This document shows, piece by piece, positions 12,901 to 26,000 of a stretch of DNA of 64,000 bases. Positions within the stretch are counted from its first letter, which is position 1; each line of letters begins with the position of its first letter. The position numbers were made by a program, and so were the translations under genes. The notes beneath the pieces are model-generated. The model did not search any database. It was given only the letters and a program-made list of their open reading frames with translations, and had not been told where the DNA came from. This stretch comes from Malachius bipustulatus. Lineage: Eukaryota; Arthropoda; Insecta; Coleoptera; Melyridae. The stretch lies in NCBI GenBank assembly GCA_910589415.1, contig OU342634.1:14753144-14817143 (forward strand). Reading direction: 5' to 3'.

Positions 12901-13952
12901 AGGTTGGGTAAAAACGGACGAACTTCTCTAGAAGCCTAAAAATAGGAACTTTTGAACCAAAAATCAACAAAAATTGTCCCTGTTCTGGTCGCAAAGTAAC
13001 AAAAAAACTTTCAAAATTGGAAAGTGGCCTTCTTTAAATTTAATCATAATGAAAATTATTACCATAAATGAGTTACAGCGGGTATTATAAAGGCTCATTA
13101 AGTTAACGGGCAGATTTCTATGGCCATTTCTAAAAAAGGTATCGAGTCTAAGTGATTACTGATTTTTTTTTAAATTTGTCTATTCTTGACGTAAAAGTAA
13201 TTACAAAAAAAATGTTAATAAAAGTCATTTGACGTCGATATTAACTTCAAAAACGAGCACAGAAATCTGCACGTTAGTCTAATAAGCCTTTATAATATTG
13301 GCTGTTAGAGTATTTTTTCATATTTTCAAACTATTATAACTTACCGACTATATTACGAGAATAGTAATCATTCCCAAGGTACTATTTTAAGTACTTTATA
13401 CGAGTAGGTATATTGTAATTAAACTTTTTTCAGCCTTGATATTTGTTAAAAAAATCAGTCTTCTATAAAAGCTTCCTGATTAAAATTTTAACACCAGACT
13501 ATGACGAAATTGCTTATACAAGAAAAAATGGAGACGAGTTTAAAAATTTGTTCCAATATTTTTTTCTTATTTCTGAGAGGAATAAAACATTCTAGCAACA
13601 AATCATAACAGTACCTGTAAGATTCATGCAACGCAATATCTGATAAGGTAGCAAGTTCAACCTTTCAACTTAAAACAAATCTATGTTGGAGTAATTTTTC
13701 CCGTTGAGAATTCTAACCAGGATTTACAGCAAGAACTTTTACTCAAAGTTGAGAAGGATACAAACTTTTCAACTCTAAATAATAAACTATAAAGTGGTGT
13801 TTGTACAAACGTCCAAGTTAAATAATATGCTTTATGTATAAAGAATTTTTTATTATTACTTAATTTGATAATACATTTTCAAGAGAGAAAGTACCATTTT
13901 TCTCTTCGATAAGTTTTAATACAAAATAATACGTAATACTACTAAGTACGTA

Positions 13953-14804
13953 CCGGGTGGGCATTTAAGAATGAACAGCGGCCATATCTTGGGAAATATT
14001 GATCCTACAGTTTCAAAATGAAAATTTTCCTGACATAAGTGACTATGCGAAATGCAATGAAAATATTTTCAAGATGGTCGCACTTCCGGAAATACCAGAA
14101 GTACCTACTTCGTTATTTTAACGGGGACACCCTGTAAAATATTATATTTTTTAAATGTCTGAAGAAATCGAATACAGGTGGTTTTCACCACTGGAATTTA
14201 GATTGAGCGGTTTATGAGTTATAAACAAGTGAAAATCGCAATTTTCCAACTTCAAAGCAGTGTAGAACTAGGACGGCTCAATATATCTAAAAACGGCTTA
14301 CATGTCCCTATCTTAACTTTTTACAAGGTATTATATTATGTAGTTTAGATTTTTCTACAGGGTGATGAAAAATCTGTTAATTTTCATCACCCTGTATAAA
14401 AATTCAAACCACATGGTAGTAGGGAGTAGTAACAAGTTAAGATAGGGACATGTAAGCCGTTTTTAGATATATTGAGCCGTTCTAGTTCTACACTTCTTTG
14501 AAGTTGGAAAATTGCGATTTTCACTTGTTTATAACTCATAAACCGCTCAATTTAAATTCCAATGGCGAAAACCACCTGTATTCGATTTCTTCAGACATTT
14601 AAAAAATATAATATTTTACAGGGTGTCCCCGTTAAAATAACGAAGTAGGTGTCAACTTCCGGTATTTCCGGAAGTGCGACCATCTTGAAAATATTTTCAT
14701 TGCATTTCGCATAGTCACTTATGTCAGGAAAATTTTCATTTTGAAACTGTAGGATCAATATTTCCCAAGATATGGCCGCTGTTCATTCTTAAATGCCCAC
14801 CCGG
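13953..14804. mobile_element. Foldback element, near-perfect 852-bp inverted repeat, TA-flanked
   Basis: The left arm starts CCGGGTGGGCATTTAAG and the right arm ends with its exact complement. The two arms pair over almost the whole length with a central stem CAGGGTGATGAAAA / TTTTCATCACCCTG at 14358-14394 and only a tiny loop. TA dinucleotides flank both ends (13951-13952 and 14805-14806), as in Tc1/mariner-type insertions. Internally the arms carry ATAAACAAGTGAAAATCG and ACATGTCCCTATCTTAAC, which also occur in the foldback at 39.1-40.5 kb. It encodes no protein. A transcript crossing it would form a hairpin of roughly 400 bp. Confidence 0.85.
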
Positions 14805-14806
14805 TA

Positions 14807-17800
14807 CATACGAGTACTAGGAATACAGATCTGATAAATTGTTTGATCCCAGAAGAACCAGCAGCATCATCAGTGGAATTTCAAATAATAACGGGAACTA
14901 AAGCATTCTTTGCAAAGCTCTAGTTGGAATATTATAGAAATATTTTCTAAATTTAATCTCATCATCATTCAAATTTTTTCTATCTGAGTATCCCACAAAC
15001 CTTATACGGCTGACTCCTTTAAAAACAGGCCCCGCGCGGTCTCATACAAAGAGAAAGTGATTGGTTCTCTACCCGGCTTTCTCTATCCCATAAAACGACG
15101 CTCCCTCAGAATGCAAATGCTGGCTGAATCCTACAGGAATATGCAGTAAACTAAAGTTAATGTAATAGATGGTATCTGGCGAGGCAGCCGCCGGTGGGGG
15201 AGCTATTGGCATTACGATTGAAATTGGAATTAGGAATAGAAATGTTATTCCTCCTGCGCTCTCCGGTGTTTTATCCTTTTCACTCTCTTGGGAACTTGTC
15301 TGGCCGGCTTCTCAGTTTACCTTAATGTCTCCGTAAATAAATCCCGCGAGAATTCATTGTGCACATCTGCTCTAATGAAGTATCCGAGAAGCTGAATTCT
15401 TCAATCAATTTGATTTTCTTTGCTTGAGCTAAATAGTTTGTCAAATATGATACCCAATCAATCCAAATATTTATCTGCAAATGCAACAATACCGAACGAA
15501 TCTCTTGATAGATTTTTCTGGTTAACAATGTTATCGAGCACTTGAGACTGGCCTGAAATTTTAATAAAGCTCACCCGGACTTTTCAACTTTTAAACGACT
15601 GCTACGTCTAAAACCTGAAAAATAGAAATTATTTTAAAATCAAAAGTTAAGCGATTCTGCTTACAGGTGATTGGGCTAGAAATACTCTAAATATAATTGT
15701 TTAGCATCACATCAATTCTGGAAAAATTTGATTCCAGCAGGATTATGCCAGATTGAAACATATCGAACATTGCCAGACGTGGACTTTTTGAAAGAACGTT
15801 TCTGGTGCGCGTTATCTCTTGATCTCAACTAACAACCAAAATCGTGCGCCTTTTTGACAACATGAGTTTTGTTTCTTCAGTTGCATTTTATTCAAAAATT
15901 ACCTATTGATTTTGACAAAGCGCCCTAAAATCTTCGTTTTGTTTCTTCCCTGAATATGGTCGATGTATTCGATGTCAATGTATTTTTTGCATACGCGATA
16001 ATAGAATGAGAGCTCGCTCATTGATAATAAAGACATCGTACATCGCAGATTCCATCGCTTGGTGCACAATACCACCCCCCCCCCCCCAACGACTCTAGAA
16101 CAATAATCGAAAGCTTAAATATTGCCCGAAAAATTATCAAAACATTCTTAGGGAAAAATAAGCATTGATTGTTTCTTTTTTTTTTCAAATTCTTGCTTCT
16201 CCCGGAAAAAATTAACAACAACTAAGAATGCGTATTATCTTAAATTGATTGGTTCTTGGTGAAGGAAGCGTTTTAGAGAAGAACTCCACAAGTAAAATGT
16301 TATTTATCTTTGTTCAAAGAGCACACCTACCAATTTTCAAGATTTTTTTGCTACTTTTTAGGCTTCTTCCTAAAACTTTTCTAAATGCACCGTACACTGC
16401 AGGAAATCCCAATGATGCTTTGGGAGCGGTGCATGGCGTCTTTTGAACACTTTCCATGCAAACATCTGTAGGAAAAACTGCTACCTTCTCTTGAAAAAAA
16501 AAATTAGACGTTCATTGATGCGTTCACGGAAAAGGAAACGTTTGAAACTACATAAGTCAAAAAAACTAATTTTTGTGAAAGATATTATGTCTTAAGAATT
16601 TCTTCATTAAGAAGTTCTTTATCTATATTAAGATTTATCAAGATTTGCGGCTCCTCTTTCGAAGAAAGCGCTGTCACGTGACGTGAGGTTGGGGGGTGAA
16701 TCGTAGCTACAAATCCCTACAACACCTCTATGAAACGACGGCGTCTGCGGTGCAAGATGCTACTTTTCAGTGGACTCAGTGGACTCTCATACTCTATACC
16801 TAAGTCTGGGCAAGGGTTTGAAATTTGAATCCAAGCAGGAAAAAAAAGAAAAAAATGACATTGCTTAAAAAAAATCACTTGCCAATGTAGAGGTGCGGGA
16901 GAAAATTTATCTATTTTTTTTTTAAATAATCTCACTCATAGGTTCTTAATATAAATCGCTCGCTATGGATAGTTCTGCGCGAATTCTGATGTAAATCAGA
17001 GAACTCAAGATATTTTACTTACTTTATTACAATAAGATATTAAAAACTCTTTATCTTATTCTTCTTTATGGCCTTTACTACCAGCTATTTGGCCAGCACA
17101 TAAACTCTTGATTCTTTTGTTTTGTTATTTTTCTCTGATCTATTGCTGTTTTTTTTTAATAATTCCAGGTACTAGACTATATTGGCTACTTCGAAGATCT
17201 ATAATGATATTTATCCTTTTACTAAGTCCTTATGACAAATTTTCGTTTAATTTTCATTATGTCACTTTTAATTATTATTTATATTTCTCCAGTTATTTGT
17301 ATCAAAGGAAAACTTCATTATTACGGTTTGATTGTCTTTGTTTATACTTCAATAATGTTTCATGGTAACGCAGCAGTTTGAACTTTGAGTTATATAATAA
17401 AATTTTATCAGGGGCAAAGTTCTAATTTAATTACCTCTGAACTTTTCTAATAAAGCTTAAGCGTTTGATTTGGATCGGGAAATACAGCAAACAGTTTTGG
17501 ATCCCGTATAAGCCCTTTGTAAACTTTCGCCTCCGGTCCTGCGGTTTGCGAGACTCGTCGGTTATTTCCTATGCTGGTGTTTAAATGAAATTAAGTCCCT
17601 TTGATCTTTAACTTTGAAAACCATGGCAAACACGTTAAAATTCGACAGAAAATCGCAGTAAATTTATTTTGCTTGTTTACTCATTTATTCAAGTTGTATG
17701 TAGTCGTACGTTATGTACGCAAGCGCAGGTAGCGATCGGTCACGTTTAATTCGTGATTAAGTTGACGTATTCCTAATTGACCATTGAAAGGGTACATATG

Positions 17801-18771
17801 TGGAAGAGTTTTTTTTTAATAATTTATAGTAATTAGCAATGCTCGTTTATTATATAAAACTATAATAATAGGTACCTGGATTATTTTAATCTATTATTCT
17901 GATAATGGCACTTTAAATTATTTAATATGATCCTTTGATGCATAACAGGTTATAGTTGATATTCCAAATGTAACTAGTACCTAAAGCTGGTAAATGGATT
18001 CGGATTTCGGAAATAGGCTGGCTCTTTCAGTATTAAACACGCCATTTCAGTAATGTATTTTCGCTAATGTGCTTGCATATTTTACATGTAAACATATCAA
18101 ATTTTCCTGAATCTAAATATTGAATTTTATTGATTTGCGTATTTATAACATATACCTAAGTGTAGTTAAAAATACCCACCTATATAATTTTATAAAAAAA
18201 AAATGATAGAAACGATCAAAATTACTCTAATAATCACGTTTTCCGATCCTTTTAATGTTTATGTCTACAAGGGCAGGTTCGTTATTTTCCGGATAAAGAT
18301 AACGAGGTACAAACTAAACTACCCCCAGGTACTTATACCTCGGAATCGGAGGAAACCTGAAGCGATTCCGTCGACCAATCAGAGTGCTCATGCAGTTATC
18401 GTTCGTAAATAGGTTTGTTTACAATGATGGAAACCGACGGACCGTGTATGCTGTTTGCTTCATTCTATAACTAATTGGGAAACTACTGGGAATTGTCAAT
18501 ATGCACCTTCGAGGGAATTGAACCCAGAAATGAGTTCCGATACCTGAGTAAATAACCCCGGATTAGCCAATCATCTGTCGATGTGGGCCTGATGCCAACG
18601 TCCATGTTGTCGGATGAAATATGAAATTCCAGGTCCGATGTTATTGAGAGATCAAGGATATTTACTCTTGTTATGTATACCTATTTTGGTCTTCTCTCTG
18701 TCAGGACCGCTTATTAAGCTGTAAGCGGCTGACTAGTTTCAGAAGCAAGTGCCGTACCCGCTGAAGTTATA
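14807..18771. other. No gene recognised; contains a poly-C tract
   Basis: No exon-like frames. A run of 13 C occurs at 16075-16087. The short frames here have biased composition and no domain resemblance. TATA-like and donor-like motifs occur but are not organised. Confidence 0.4.
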
Positions 18772-19476
18772 CGGGCTGTGTCATAAATATACCGACAAAC
18801 TTTTAAGGGTGTTAGGGGGCGTGAAAAGAAAATTTTTTTTGTCATGATTATTTGCCCAAAAATGCTTTGTTCTTGAGATTATGGGTGTTAAAATTTCTCC
18901 AAAATTTCAACTCCTTATTAATATCTCCAACACCTTTTGCCGATATTGTGGAAATTTGGCAGTGTTTTTTTGTAGTAATAAGGATCTCTTCTAGCCCCAA
19001 GTTTGTTAAAATGATTAACTCCAGTGGCTCCCGGGGGGGGGGGGGGGGGGGGGCACCAATATTATTGCAAAAAAATGTACGGCACTGACTTTTTTTAAAT
19101 TTTGGTATCATTTTTAGGTAAACTAATTAAAAATTAAAATTTTATGTCTTTTGATTATTCTTCGTATTTCGTGTCGTTTTCGGTGCTTTTATTTTTTTCC
19201 CGAAAACGGAGTAGGTAAGATACAAAAAAAATTCAGAAGACAAGAAAGTTGTATTTTTAGTTGCTTTCTATAAGTAATCTGGCAAAAATGTAAAATTTCT
19301 CAACAAGTCAATGGTGAACTTTTTTTTTGCAATAATGTCGATGAGGGCAAAAAACTCCATGTATGTCAAAAACAAAGCTTTTTTTTATTTATGAGAAAAA
19401 AATGTTTTTTGACGCTCTTTGACGCCCCTTTCTACCCTAAAAGTTTTTTATTTTTTTTTATTTATGATACATCCTG
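18772..19476. mobile_element. Non-autonomous TIR element containing a 21-nt poly-G tract
   Basis: Left end CGGGCTGTGTCATAAATA and right end (inverted) CAGGATGTATCATAAATA. Inside each end lie related blocks with AACTTTTAAGGGTG and GGGGCGT on the left and AACTTTTAGGGTAG and GGGGCGT on the inverted right. A TA precedes the left end, but TG follows the right one, so the target duplication is degraded. A 21-G run lies at 19033-19053. No transposase. TA-insertion and CAGG-like ends point to the mariner/IS630 group. Confidence 0.55.
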
Positions 19477-22400
19477 TGGAAAAGATGCTTGAAGGTTTTG
19501 CTAAAATTTTGCCGTTGCTTCAATCATACATCTGCTTCACTTGATGGTAACTCTCGCGCGAAATGGGATGTTACTTCAGGTTACATTGAAGAAACATGGG
19601 AAAAAAGTGGCTTTAAAGATATTTATTGCCTGAATTGGTGTTAAATAAAGAGCCTGCGATTGACAAAGCCCTTTCGACCAATAATGGAAAATATTTTGCC
19701 GGCTTAGTATACACTTTTTGTCTTAAATAATAGTTCTAAAAATAAAGTAAATATAGTTCTGAAAATAATTTTTCCATATATTATGAACTAATTCATCAAA
19801 ATGGAATTTTTGGACTATTTCTGAAATGTCTCTATTCGAAAAGGATTATGTTGGAAAGCTTTAAGTGGGAAAAGTAATTTTACGTTCCTACATTAGCTAA
19901 AACCTCTTTTTGTGACTAAAAAGTAAAGCCATTTTAATTCGCTAGCAGTTTCTTGTTTAAGTTTTGAAAATACAAGTGAGCGTGAGTAAATTTAAATAAT
20001 TATACGTGAATTAGCAATTAAATTTGAGGTGATTGAAGTCAAGTTTAAGCTGAGGAAGTTTTCCATTTACTGTGGGAGATCTGTTTTTCTCCGTAAGGTA
20101 ACGAGAGCGATTTCTTAGGAAACGTATCTCGACTGAGCGGTAAAGTAGCGAGAAAACAAAGTTAGAGTTTACTAATTTGGGAAATCAAAACAAGATTATT
20201 AGCCGTTAAGTCAATAAAAAGGGAACGCCGTCTGTTAGCGTTGCTTTCGACTGTTTCGTGTCGGTTTAGAGAGACTGATTCTCGAGGTTTGCGCCAGGAA
20301 ATTAACTGAATCCTTGACTGAAGTTAACACTATCAAAATCTCCCAATACCCGATACTGAAGTGAAGAATTAAGGAACTTTTTTAACATTCCGACGAGCTA
20401 AAGAACGATAAATCCCTCATCCATGTCCTGAAAAAGAATTAAATAAGAGTTGCATTAAGGAAAGCAAATATTAAAAGTAGACTGCGTTCGTTATTCATGT
20501 GACTGATCGAGTTAGACAGTTACTTAATGGGAGTCCGATGTAGTTAGAAGCGGGGGCAGCTTCGCGGGAGCGGCTACACCATCAAGTTCAAGGGGAAGTC
20601 GGATATTCAATGCCTCGCCGCTCTGCTGATCGATGAGGCCAACGGAGCCCGCTGATCTATTAGCTACAATTAATAGATATAGGTGCTGTTAGACCGGCAG
20701 TAATAAATCCTGCCACACACCCATGCTCTTTGTCTTGGTCATTATCCTTCGGCGCTCTATACCCAATATGGGAAAGGCGGCCGATACATGACTGCCCATC
20801 TTACGCCTTATTATTGCACACGAGCAATGGCATGGTTACAATGATGCATGTACCTCCAGGCTAACATGCAGAATCAAGAAATCGTGTTATTCTCTTTGAA
20901 TATGGATTGATTCTCAGAATTAATAAAATGATACCAGCAAGTAAGAACCTATGACCAATGTAGTGAGATTTGCTACTTGAGATGTATAGGTGAGTGAAGC
21001 AAAAGAGATATAATAGTTAGGGGTACTTACGATTAAAAGTTCGCAATTTAACTTCCCTTGATGGTAATGCTATTATAGCAAATTAAGAAGCCTGGCTCCC
21101 ATTTTTGAACAAAAATCTATTAAAATCTTGCCGTAAAAACGTAACAAATTAAAGACGCTTTGTAATGACTGGGAAAAAAACGCAGCGGCAATGTGAGAAG
21201 CGGAGATCACCCGCCCCTGGATGGTTTGTTCCAAAAAGCACATTGAAAAATTTACGAAGTATGAGTTACATCCCTATTCTTCAGAGATGACAGAAAAAAA
21301 AACAATCAATCCCAAAAATCATGAAAATTCACCGTTAAAGTGCAATAGTTGCCTCCTGAAAAAATAAGATGCAATGATCCCTATTCTTGATTGAAGCTCG
21401 TAGTGAAGAGTTCACCTTACAGGTTTTGTATCATGAGAACAATTTTCTTCGGATGAAAGTTAAATTCGTGGTGAAGAATTTGTCATATCGACTGATGTGA
21501 TAAGCGAAGGACAGCGGAAAGTTGCCGGGGGGGGGGGGAGGGTATTGCGCGTGGGAGATCAAAAAATGTATCCTTGAAATAGCATCTTCCAATTCCATTG
21601 AAACCATTGAGATTAAAACCATTACTTCCATTGACTTTACCACATTCCTACGTTAATTTTTGTTAGGTAAATGTTGCAATGTCTTCTTCTCGGTAACTGA
21701 CATAACCAAGCAGCCAAGCTATAACAACTCATTTTTTCCTAAAAACTAGAACTTTATTTATAAGAACTACGTCACTGACATAAATTTTTAAGACGAAAAT
21801 GTCTTACTAGATTAATTTTATTTAAGAAGTGTCTCGTTTAAAATAAGGATGTTCTTCAGAAAGTCACTCATGCAACACTCGGAAAATGTTGAAACGATAA
21901 AATAACATATAGCACAAAAATCACCCTATAAGTCTTTCACGAGAAATGACCAACTAACATTCCTCGTCTTCCCGTATCCCTATAAATAGGAGAGATACAG
22001 GAAGCTCTTACCTACCTGTTATATTCTCTGCCTCTCCGCCTCTGCTTTGCATTTAGATATGTACTTAACTGACGTATGTGCGGTGAAATGCAAGCGTCGG
22101 GAGTAAGCAGGAGTACAACATGAGTAAGTACATTGTTTACGTGACATTTGCATAGTAGATATGCATGGAGGCTGGTATTTAGGAGATGAAGCTATCAAAG
22201 GGAACTAATTATTGGCGTGTATAGTATTCCAATCAATAGATCAGAGGAGTTCGTGTACTAATTTCGAAGGGCTTGAGTTCTCATGTATTATTGATAGATA
22301 TTTGAAATTTTAAGTAGAATCGCTTATGTGCTTTTATGTAAATAGTGTCCGAGGTAGTCTCGCATATTTTTTTCACACTTCCTAAGTATCAAAATTGGTC

Positions 22401-22799
22401 TTTTCTGTGAAGGTTAAGAAATTCTGTCAAAATTTACTCGATTACTAATTTACTTTTTATATTAATTATCTTGTATTTAGGGATGTTCTCATATATTTTC
22501 AAGGAATTAATTAAGAGTGGTTTATGCTAAAAAAGTTATCCTAAAAAAATATGATCGAGAATACCAACCGCAACTTGAACAGATAAACCGGTAAATTTCG
22601 GCATAAAAAAAATCGATTTCCAAGTTTATAGAATTTATCATCTTGTTAAAGTTTCGACGCTTTAACCCAAAATAGGTAGGAAGATATCAGCTCGTAGACT
22701 GATGTAATGTATGTATTCCATCTAGTGCAAATCAGTCTTTTGTAAGACGGTTATAGAGTATCACGATTTATAAAATCCTCTTACAAATCCTTCTTTCAG
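19477..22799. other. No gene recognised upstream of the coding start
   Basis: Contains a 12-G run at 21527-21538 and a TATA-like CCTATAAATAGGAG near 21983. Nothing that could be assigned to a coding exon. Could contain enhancers or leader exons of the downstream gene, but none is provable by eye. Confidence 0.4.
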
Positions 22800-22961
22800 C
22801 CATACAACTAACGGATGTTGGTTTTGCAGATAGATTGACGAGCCAGGAGACTACTTGGAGATAAGCGGTCGGCCTGCAGACTGTGTCGAGACACGGGAGC
22901 TGGTTATGGGACGGACGTGAATTCGTCAAAGGATAGGACGAGGCAACCAGCGATCGCCACA
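22800..22961 (+). other. 5' leader adjoining the first coding exon, with alternative splice acceptors
   Basis: CTTACAAATCCTTCTTTCAG ends at 22799 and is a good pyrimidine-rich acceptor. A second one, TGTTGGTTTTGCAG, ends at 22829 with a branch-point-like ACTAAC about 20 nt upstream. Either suggests the ATG exon is not the first exon. Using the second would remove the short upstream reading frame that starts at the ATG inside GGATGTTGG. Another tiny one (ATG GGA CGG ACG TGA) remains near 22907. The main start has a favourable CACAATGG context. Confidence 0.4.
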
Positions 22962-23001
22962 ATGGAGGCTCCCGTCGTCCTCATCCTGCTTCTTATCTCG
23001 G
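22962..23001 (+). CDS. Exon 1, signal peptide
   Basis: ATG in CACAATGG context, 13 codons plus one base, reading MEAPVVLILLLIS. The donor is G|GTGAGT at 23002. The leftover G joins TG from 53502 to make Val14. Far too short to be found as an open frame. It is recognised by the hydrophobic core, the consensus donor and the phase match with exon 2. Confidence 0.8.
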
Positions 23002-26000
23002 GTGAGTGCCCACGTTGTGTAACTCTACATGCACGTTTATGAGACGTGTGTTTGTGTCGCGAGAAGTTGTACCCTGGAGAGATGATAGCAATCAAATCAT
23101 TGGCGTCATGATTGCCTTGTCCGCTTCAAGCATGATATCTCTTTAATTTTTCAAAATATTTATCATTCTCCTAGTTTTTTATTAATTAAAAAGGAAAAAT
23201 ATGGAGGAATTCGTTCAATAACCCCAGAAAATGTTTTAAAAATCTTTGTCTAGAAATTATTAAAAAATTTAGATATGTCATTAGGTGCTTGTAGCAAGTA
23301 TGGCCTAAAATTTATTTCAATTTTTGAATTTCTCAGCAAGTAAAATGGGTACTGAATAAGAACTGGCATCCCCTAGTTACAGGATTTCAAAATTTAGCTA
23401 CAGGACGCATTTGGGTGTAACGAAGTGACAGACGACCAAATAAAATTAATGGGCTTACAACGGAACCATAAAAGCAGTAACTAGCAGTTCCCCTATTTTC
23501 CAAACTATAACCAATATAGGATGTTTTATTCCATCCGCCCTTTCTAAGTCGCAGGCCTTCTCATGTAGATGTTGAAATTATTTATTATATTTTTTTGGCT
23601 ATAGCTTCGCGTCGTTTAGGTCAGATTAACATCCTGCTGTACACAATATATCCGTGAACTTTTCCCTGGGTCGGCCCAAAGAAAATTTATTCCGCATTTA
23701 ATCCCCACATTCCCGCATTCTGGAGCCGGCTCGGTCATGGCCGTGGTAAAAACTTTGATTTTTTATGATTTATAAATTCTGTCGGTTTCCCGGGGCGAAC
23801 TTCACATCTTGCCTACACGTGAGCCAGATTTATGGCGCTGTAAATAATGCAGTAAGCAAGATTCCGATGTGCGTGGAGTTAGGCCCTATCCGGGGATCAG
23901 GGGTTCCCTTTCCTCCCTCTTTGTCCCGGCTCTGTAGGCTTTTCTCTCCTAGATTTATATCTATTGATTCCAACAGGATCTTGTATGCGACCTCCGAGTC
24001 GATGACCAAACAGAACACTGGATGTTTATCGAATATATGCTTTCCTTGGAAATTTTTTACTACAAAAATCAAGAGGCTATATAACCGCTTCGCACTCTCA
24101 TACATCTGTGCTGAAGAGTTTGATGCTCAAGACAAATCCATGCACGTTTATTAGTAGACATCAAGCTGAGGTGGAGAGGAACTTTATAACGGAAAGAACA
24201 CCGATAAAATAATCATTGTACACTAACTTAATGTCACAATATGTCAAGATGTTGACCTTTGCTTGAAATTTTTTTTACAACTTCAGAAGTGTGAGTATAA
24301 CATAGGTCAGAAGATCTCCAGTAAGTAGCTCGTTCAGTAACTAGTTCTTGGGATTTCATTTATATTCATATAGGCGCTATTGAGACACGTAGGTACTTTG
24401 AATATTGACACTAATTTAGTATTTAATTCAGAAACAATAAACTGTTTGATAAACGACTGTTAGCGCCGTATCTGCTAACGTGATGGAGACTAGTCAATAT
24501 TAACCAAATATTTTGAATAAAAAATATTAACCGGGCTTACGTGGGATGTGCATTTTTTGCGCGAACCTGGCATAAGATTTCTGGATTAGAACTCGAGAAG
24601 CGACTTTGCTTCCCCTATTTATAGTACGCCAAATATAGCTACTTGAATTGCTCGCGAGTGGCAAAGTTACGTATGCAAAGGATTTCCCGTAATATGTGCA
24701 GAATAACATCCGATAAATCTGCCGCATTTATGCGGGAAATTTAATTTTCCTATGCAAATTTCTCTATGAATTTTTCATACGCATGTTGAATGACGTTCTT
24801 GTAGAGTATATTGGCGCTCGACATCCTTGTATCGTGAAGCCCATTCTTCATATCCGATAAACGCTTCCATATTACATTTTCCATTCCTGACGTGAAGGCA
24901 AAGGCATAAGTGCCTTATCTAAGAGTTATTGAATGGATTTTAGATGGTCTTTAAACTTAAATCGGTTAATCTGTGTCTAATAGACAAACGTCTAACGTCA
25001 TCTTCTAGTAAAAAATCAAATTACATCTTATATGAAATTTATTAGGATTTAGGTTCTAATAATTTATATTTCCACTATAGGTTATTTGCAGGACAAATTA
25101 TAAACCTTTCGTACAGCATGTGAAGTGAGAACTGAAGACAGGGAGGTACGGTTTCGTCCTTTTTATGGACTCATCAGTATGTCTATCGGTCAGATTCACA
25201 TGCAACACGTACCATACGAAAGATTGGAAGTAATATAATTATGCTAAAACGAGACTTCCGTTATATTAGTAACTTTCAACAATCTCAAATGAAATTTAAA
25301 TAGGCAGGTAAGTACAAAAGTAATATGCTCAGTACTTCTACTTACCTATACTAAAAACTCATTTAATCATTTAATCTTTTGTATGGTATTTGTTGTGAAT
25401 CCGACCGATATCCGTGACGTGTTGATGAGTCCATAAAAAGGACGAAATAGTACCGTCCATGGCTTCAGTTCTCGCTTAACAAATTTTTTTTTTCTTTTAG
25501 CGTCTACTTGTAAGTGCACTTGATATGCAGTGTGGCCCATTTGCCATTTGTTCATCAGCTACATTTAAAAAAAAGAGTAGCACTTGATGAAACGCATTTT
25601 TGGAGGAAAAGTCATTCATAAAAAATCCAAGGCCCACTAGATCGATGTTTAGTAACAAAATATCCAGAAACTCTCTCAAAACGGCACTACTAAATTTTAC
25701 CTAAACCTATGTGACAGGCCGCCCTGGGGCTTGGGGAAAACTTACGTAAGTCGGCGGAAATTCTTCTCGGGCGCCAGATTTTTGTGAGGGTTTACTCCCT
25801 GGGGAAAGTTCTCGCAGCGTTTTCCCTGTGCCTGATGATGCACAATGGTACTTTCTTAGTACCCTTGTCCCTAGGGTAGCTCGTGGAGAAAGGAAAATGC
25901 CAGGGGTCGGCTCAAGTTATCACCAGATTAAAGGAACTAGTCAGGGCGATGTTCTTTACGCACCTACCTGGTAGACTGGCACGTTCACGGAGCTAAGATG

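Larger units (their letters stand above)
25121..25482. repeat. Imperfect inverted repeat carrying two hammerhead-like motifs
   Basis: Arms at about 25121-25229 and 25376-25482 are imperfect inverse complements, sharing GAACTGAAG, TTTCGTCC, TTTTTATGGACTCATCA and ACCATAC. About 150 nt of AT-rich sequence separates them. Each arm contains one ribozyme-like core, facing each other in opposite strands. Confidence 0.75.

Noticed and set aside
18495..18580. tRNA-like GGGTTCAATTCCC on the minus strand
   Set aside because: No acceptor stem, no anticodon arm and no proper A box around it.
18848..19111. Frame with a polyproline stretch
   Set aside because: The prolines come from the G tract; the opposite strand is equally open and it lies in a TIR element.
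23765..24154. 129-codon + strand frame in intron 1
   Set aside because: No domain, no start context or splice support, and the opposite strand is also open over most of it.
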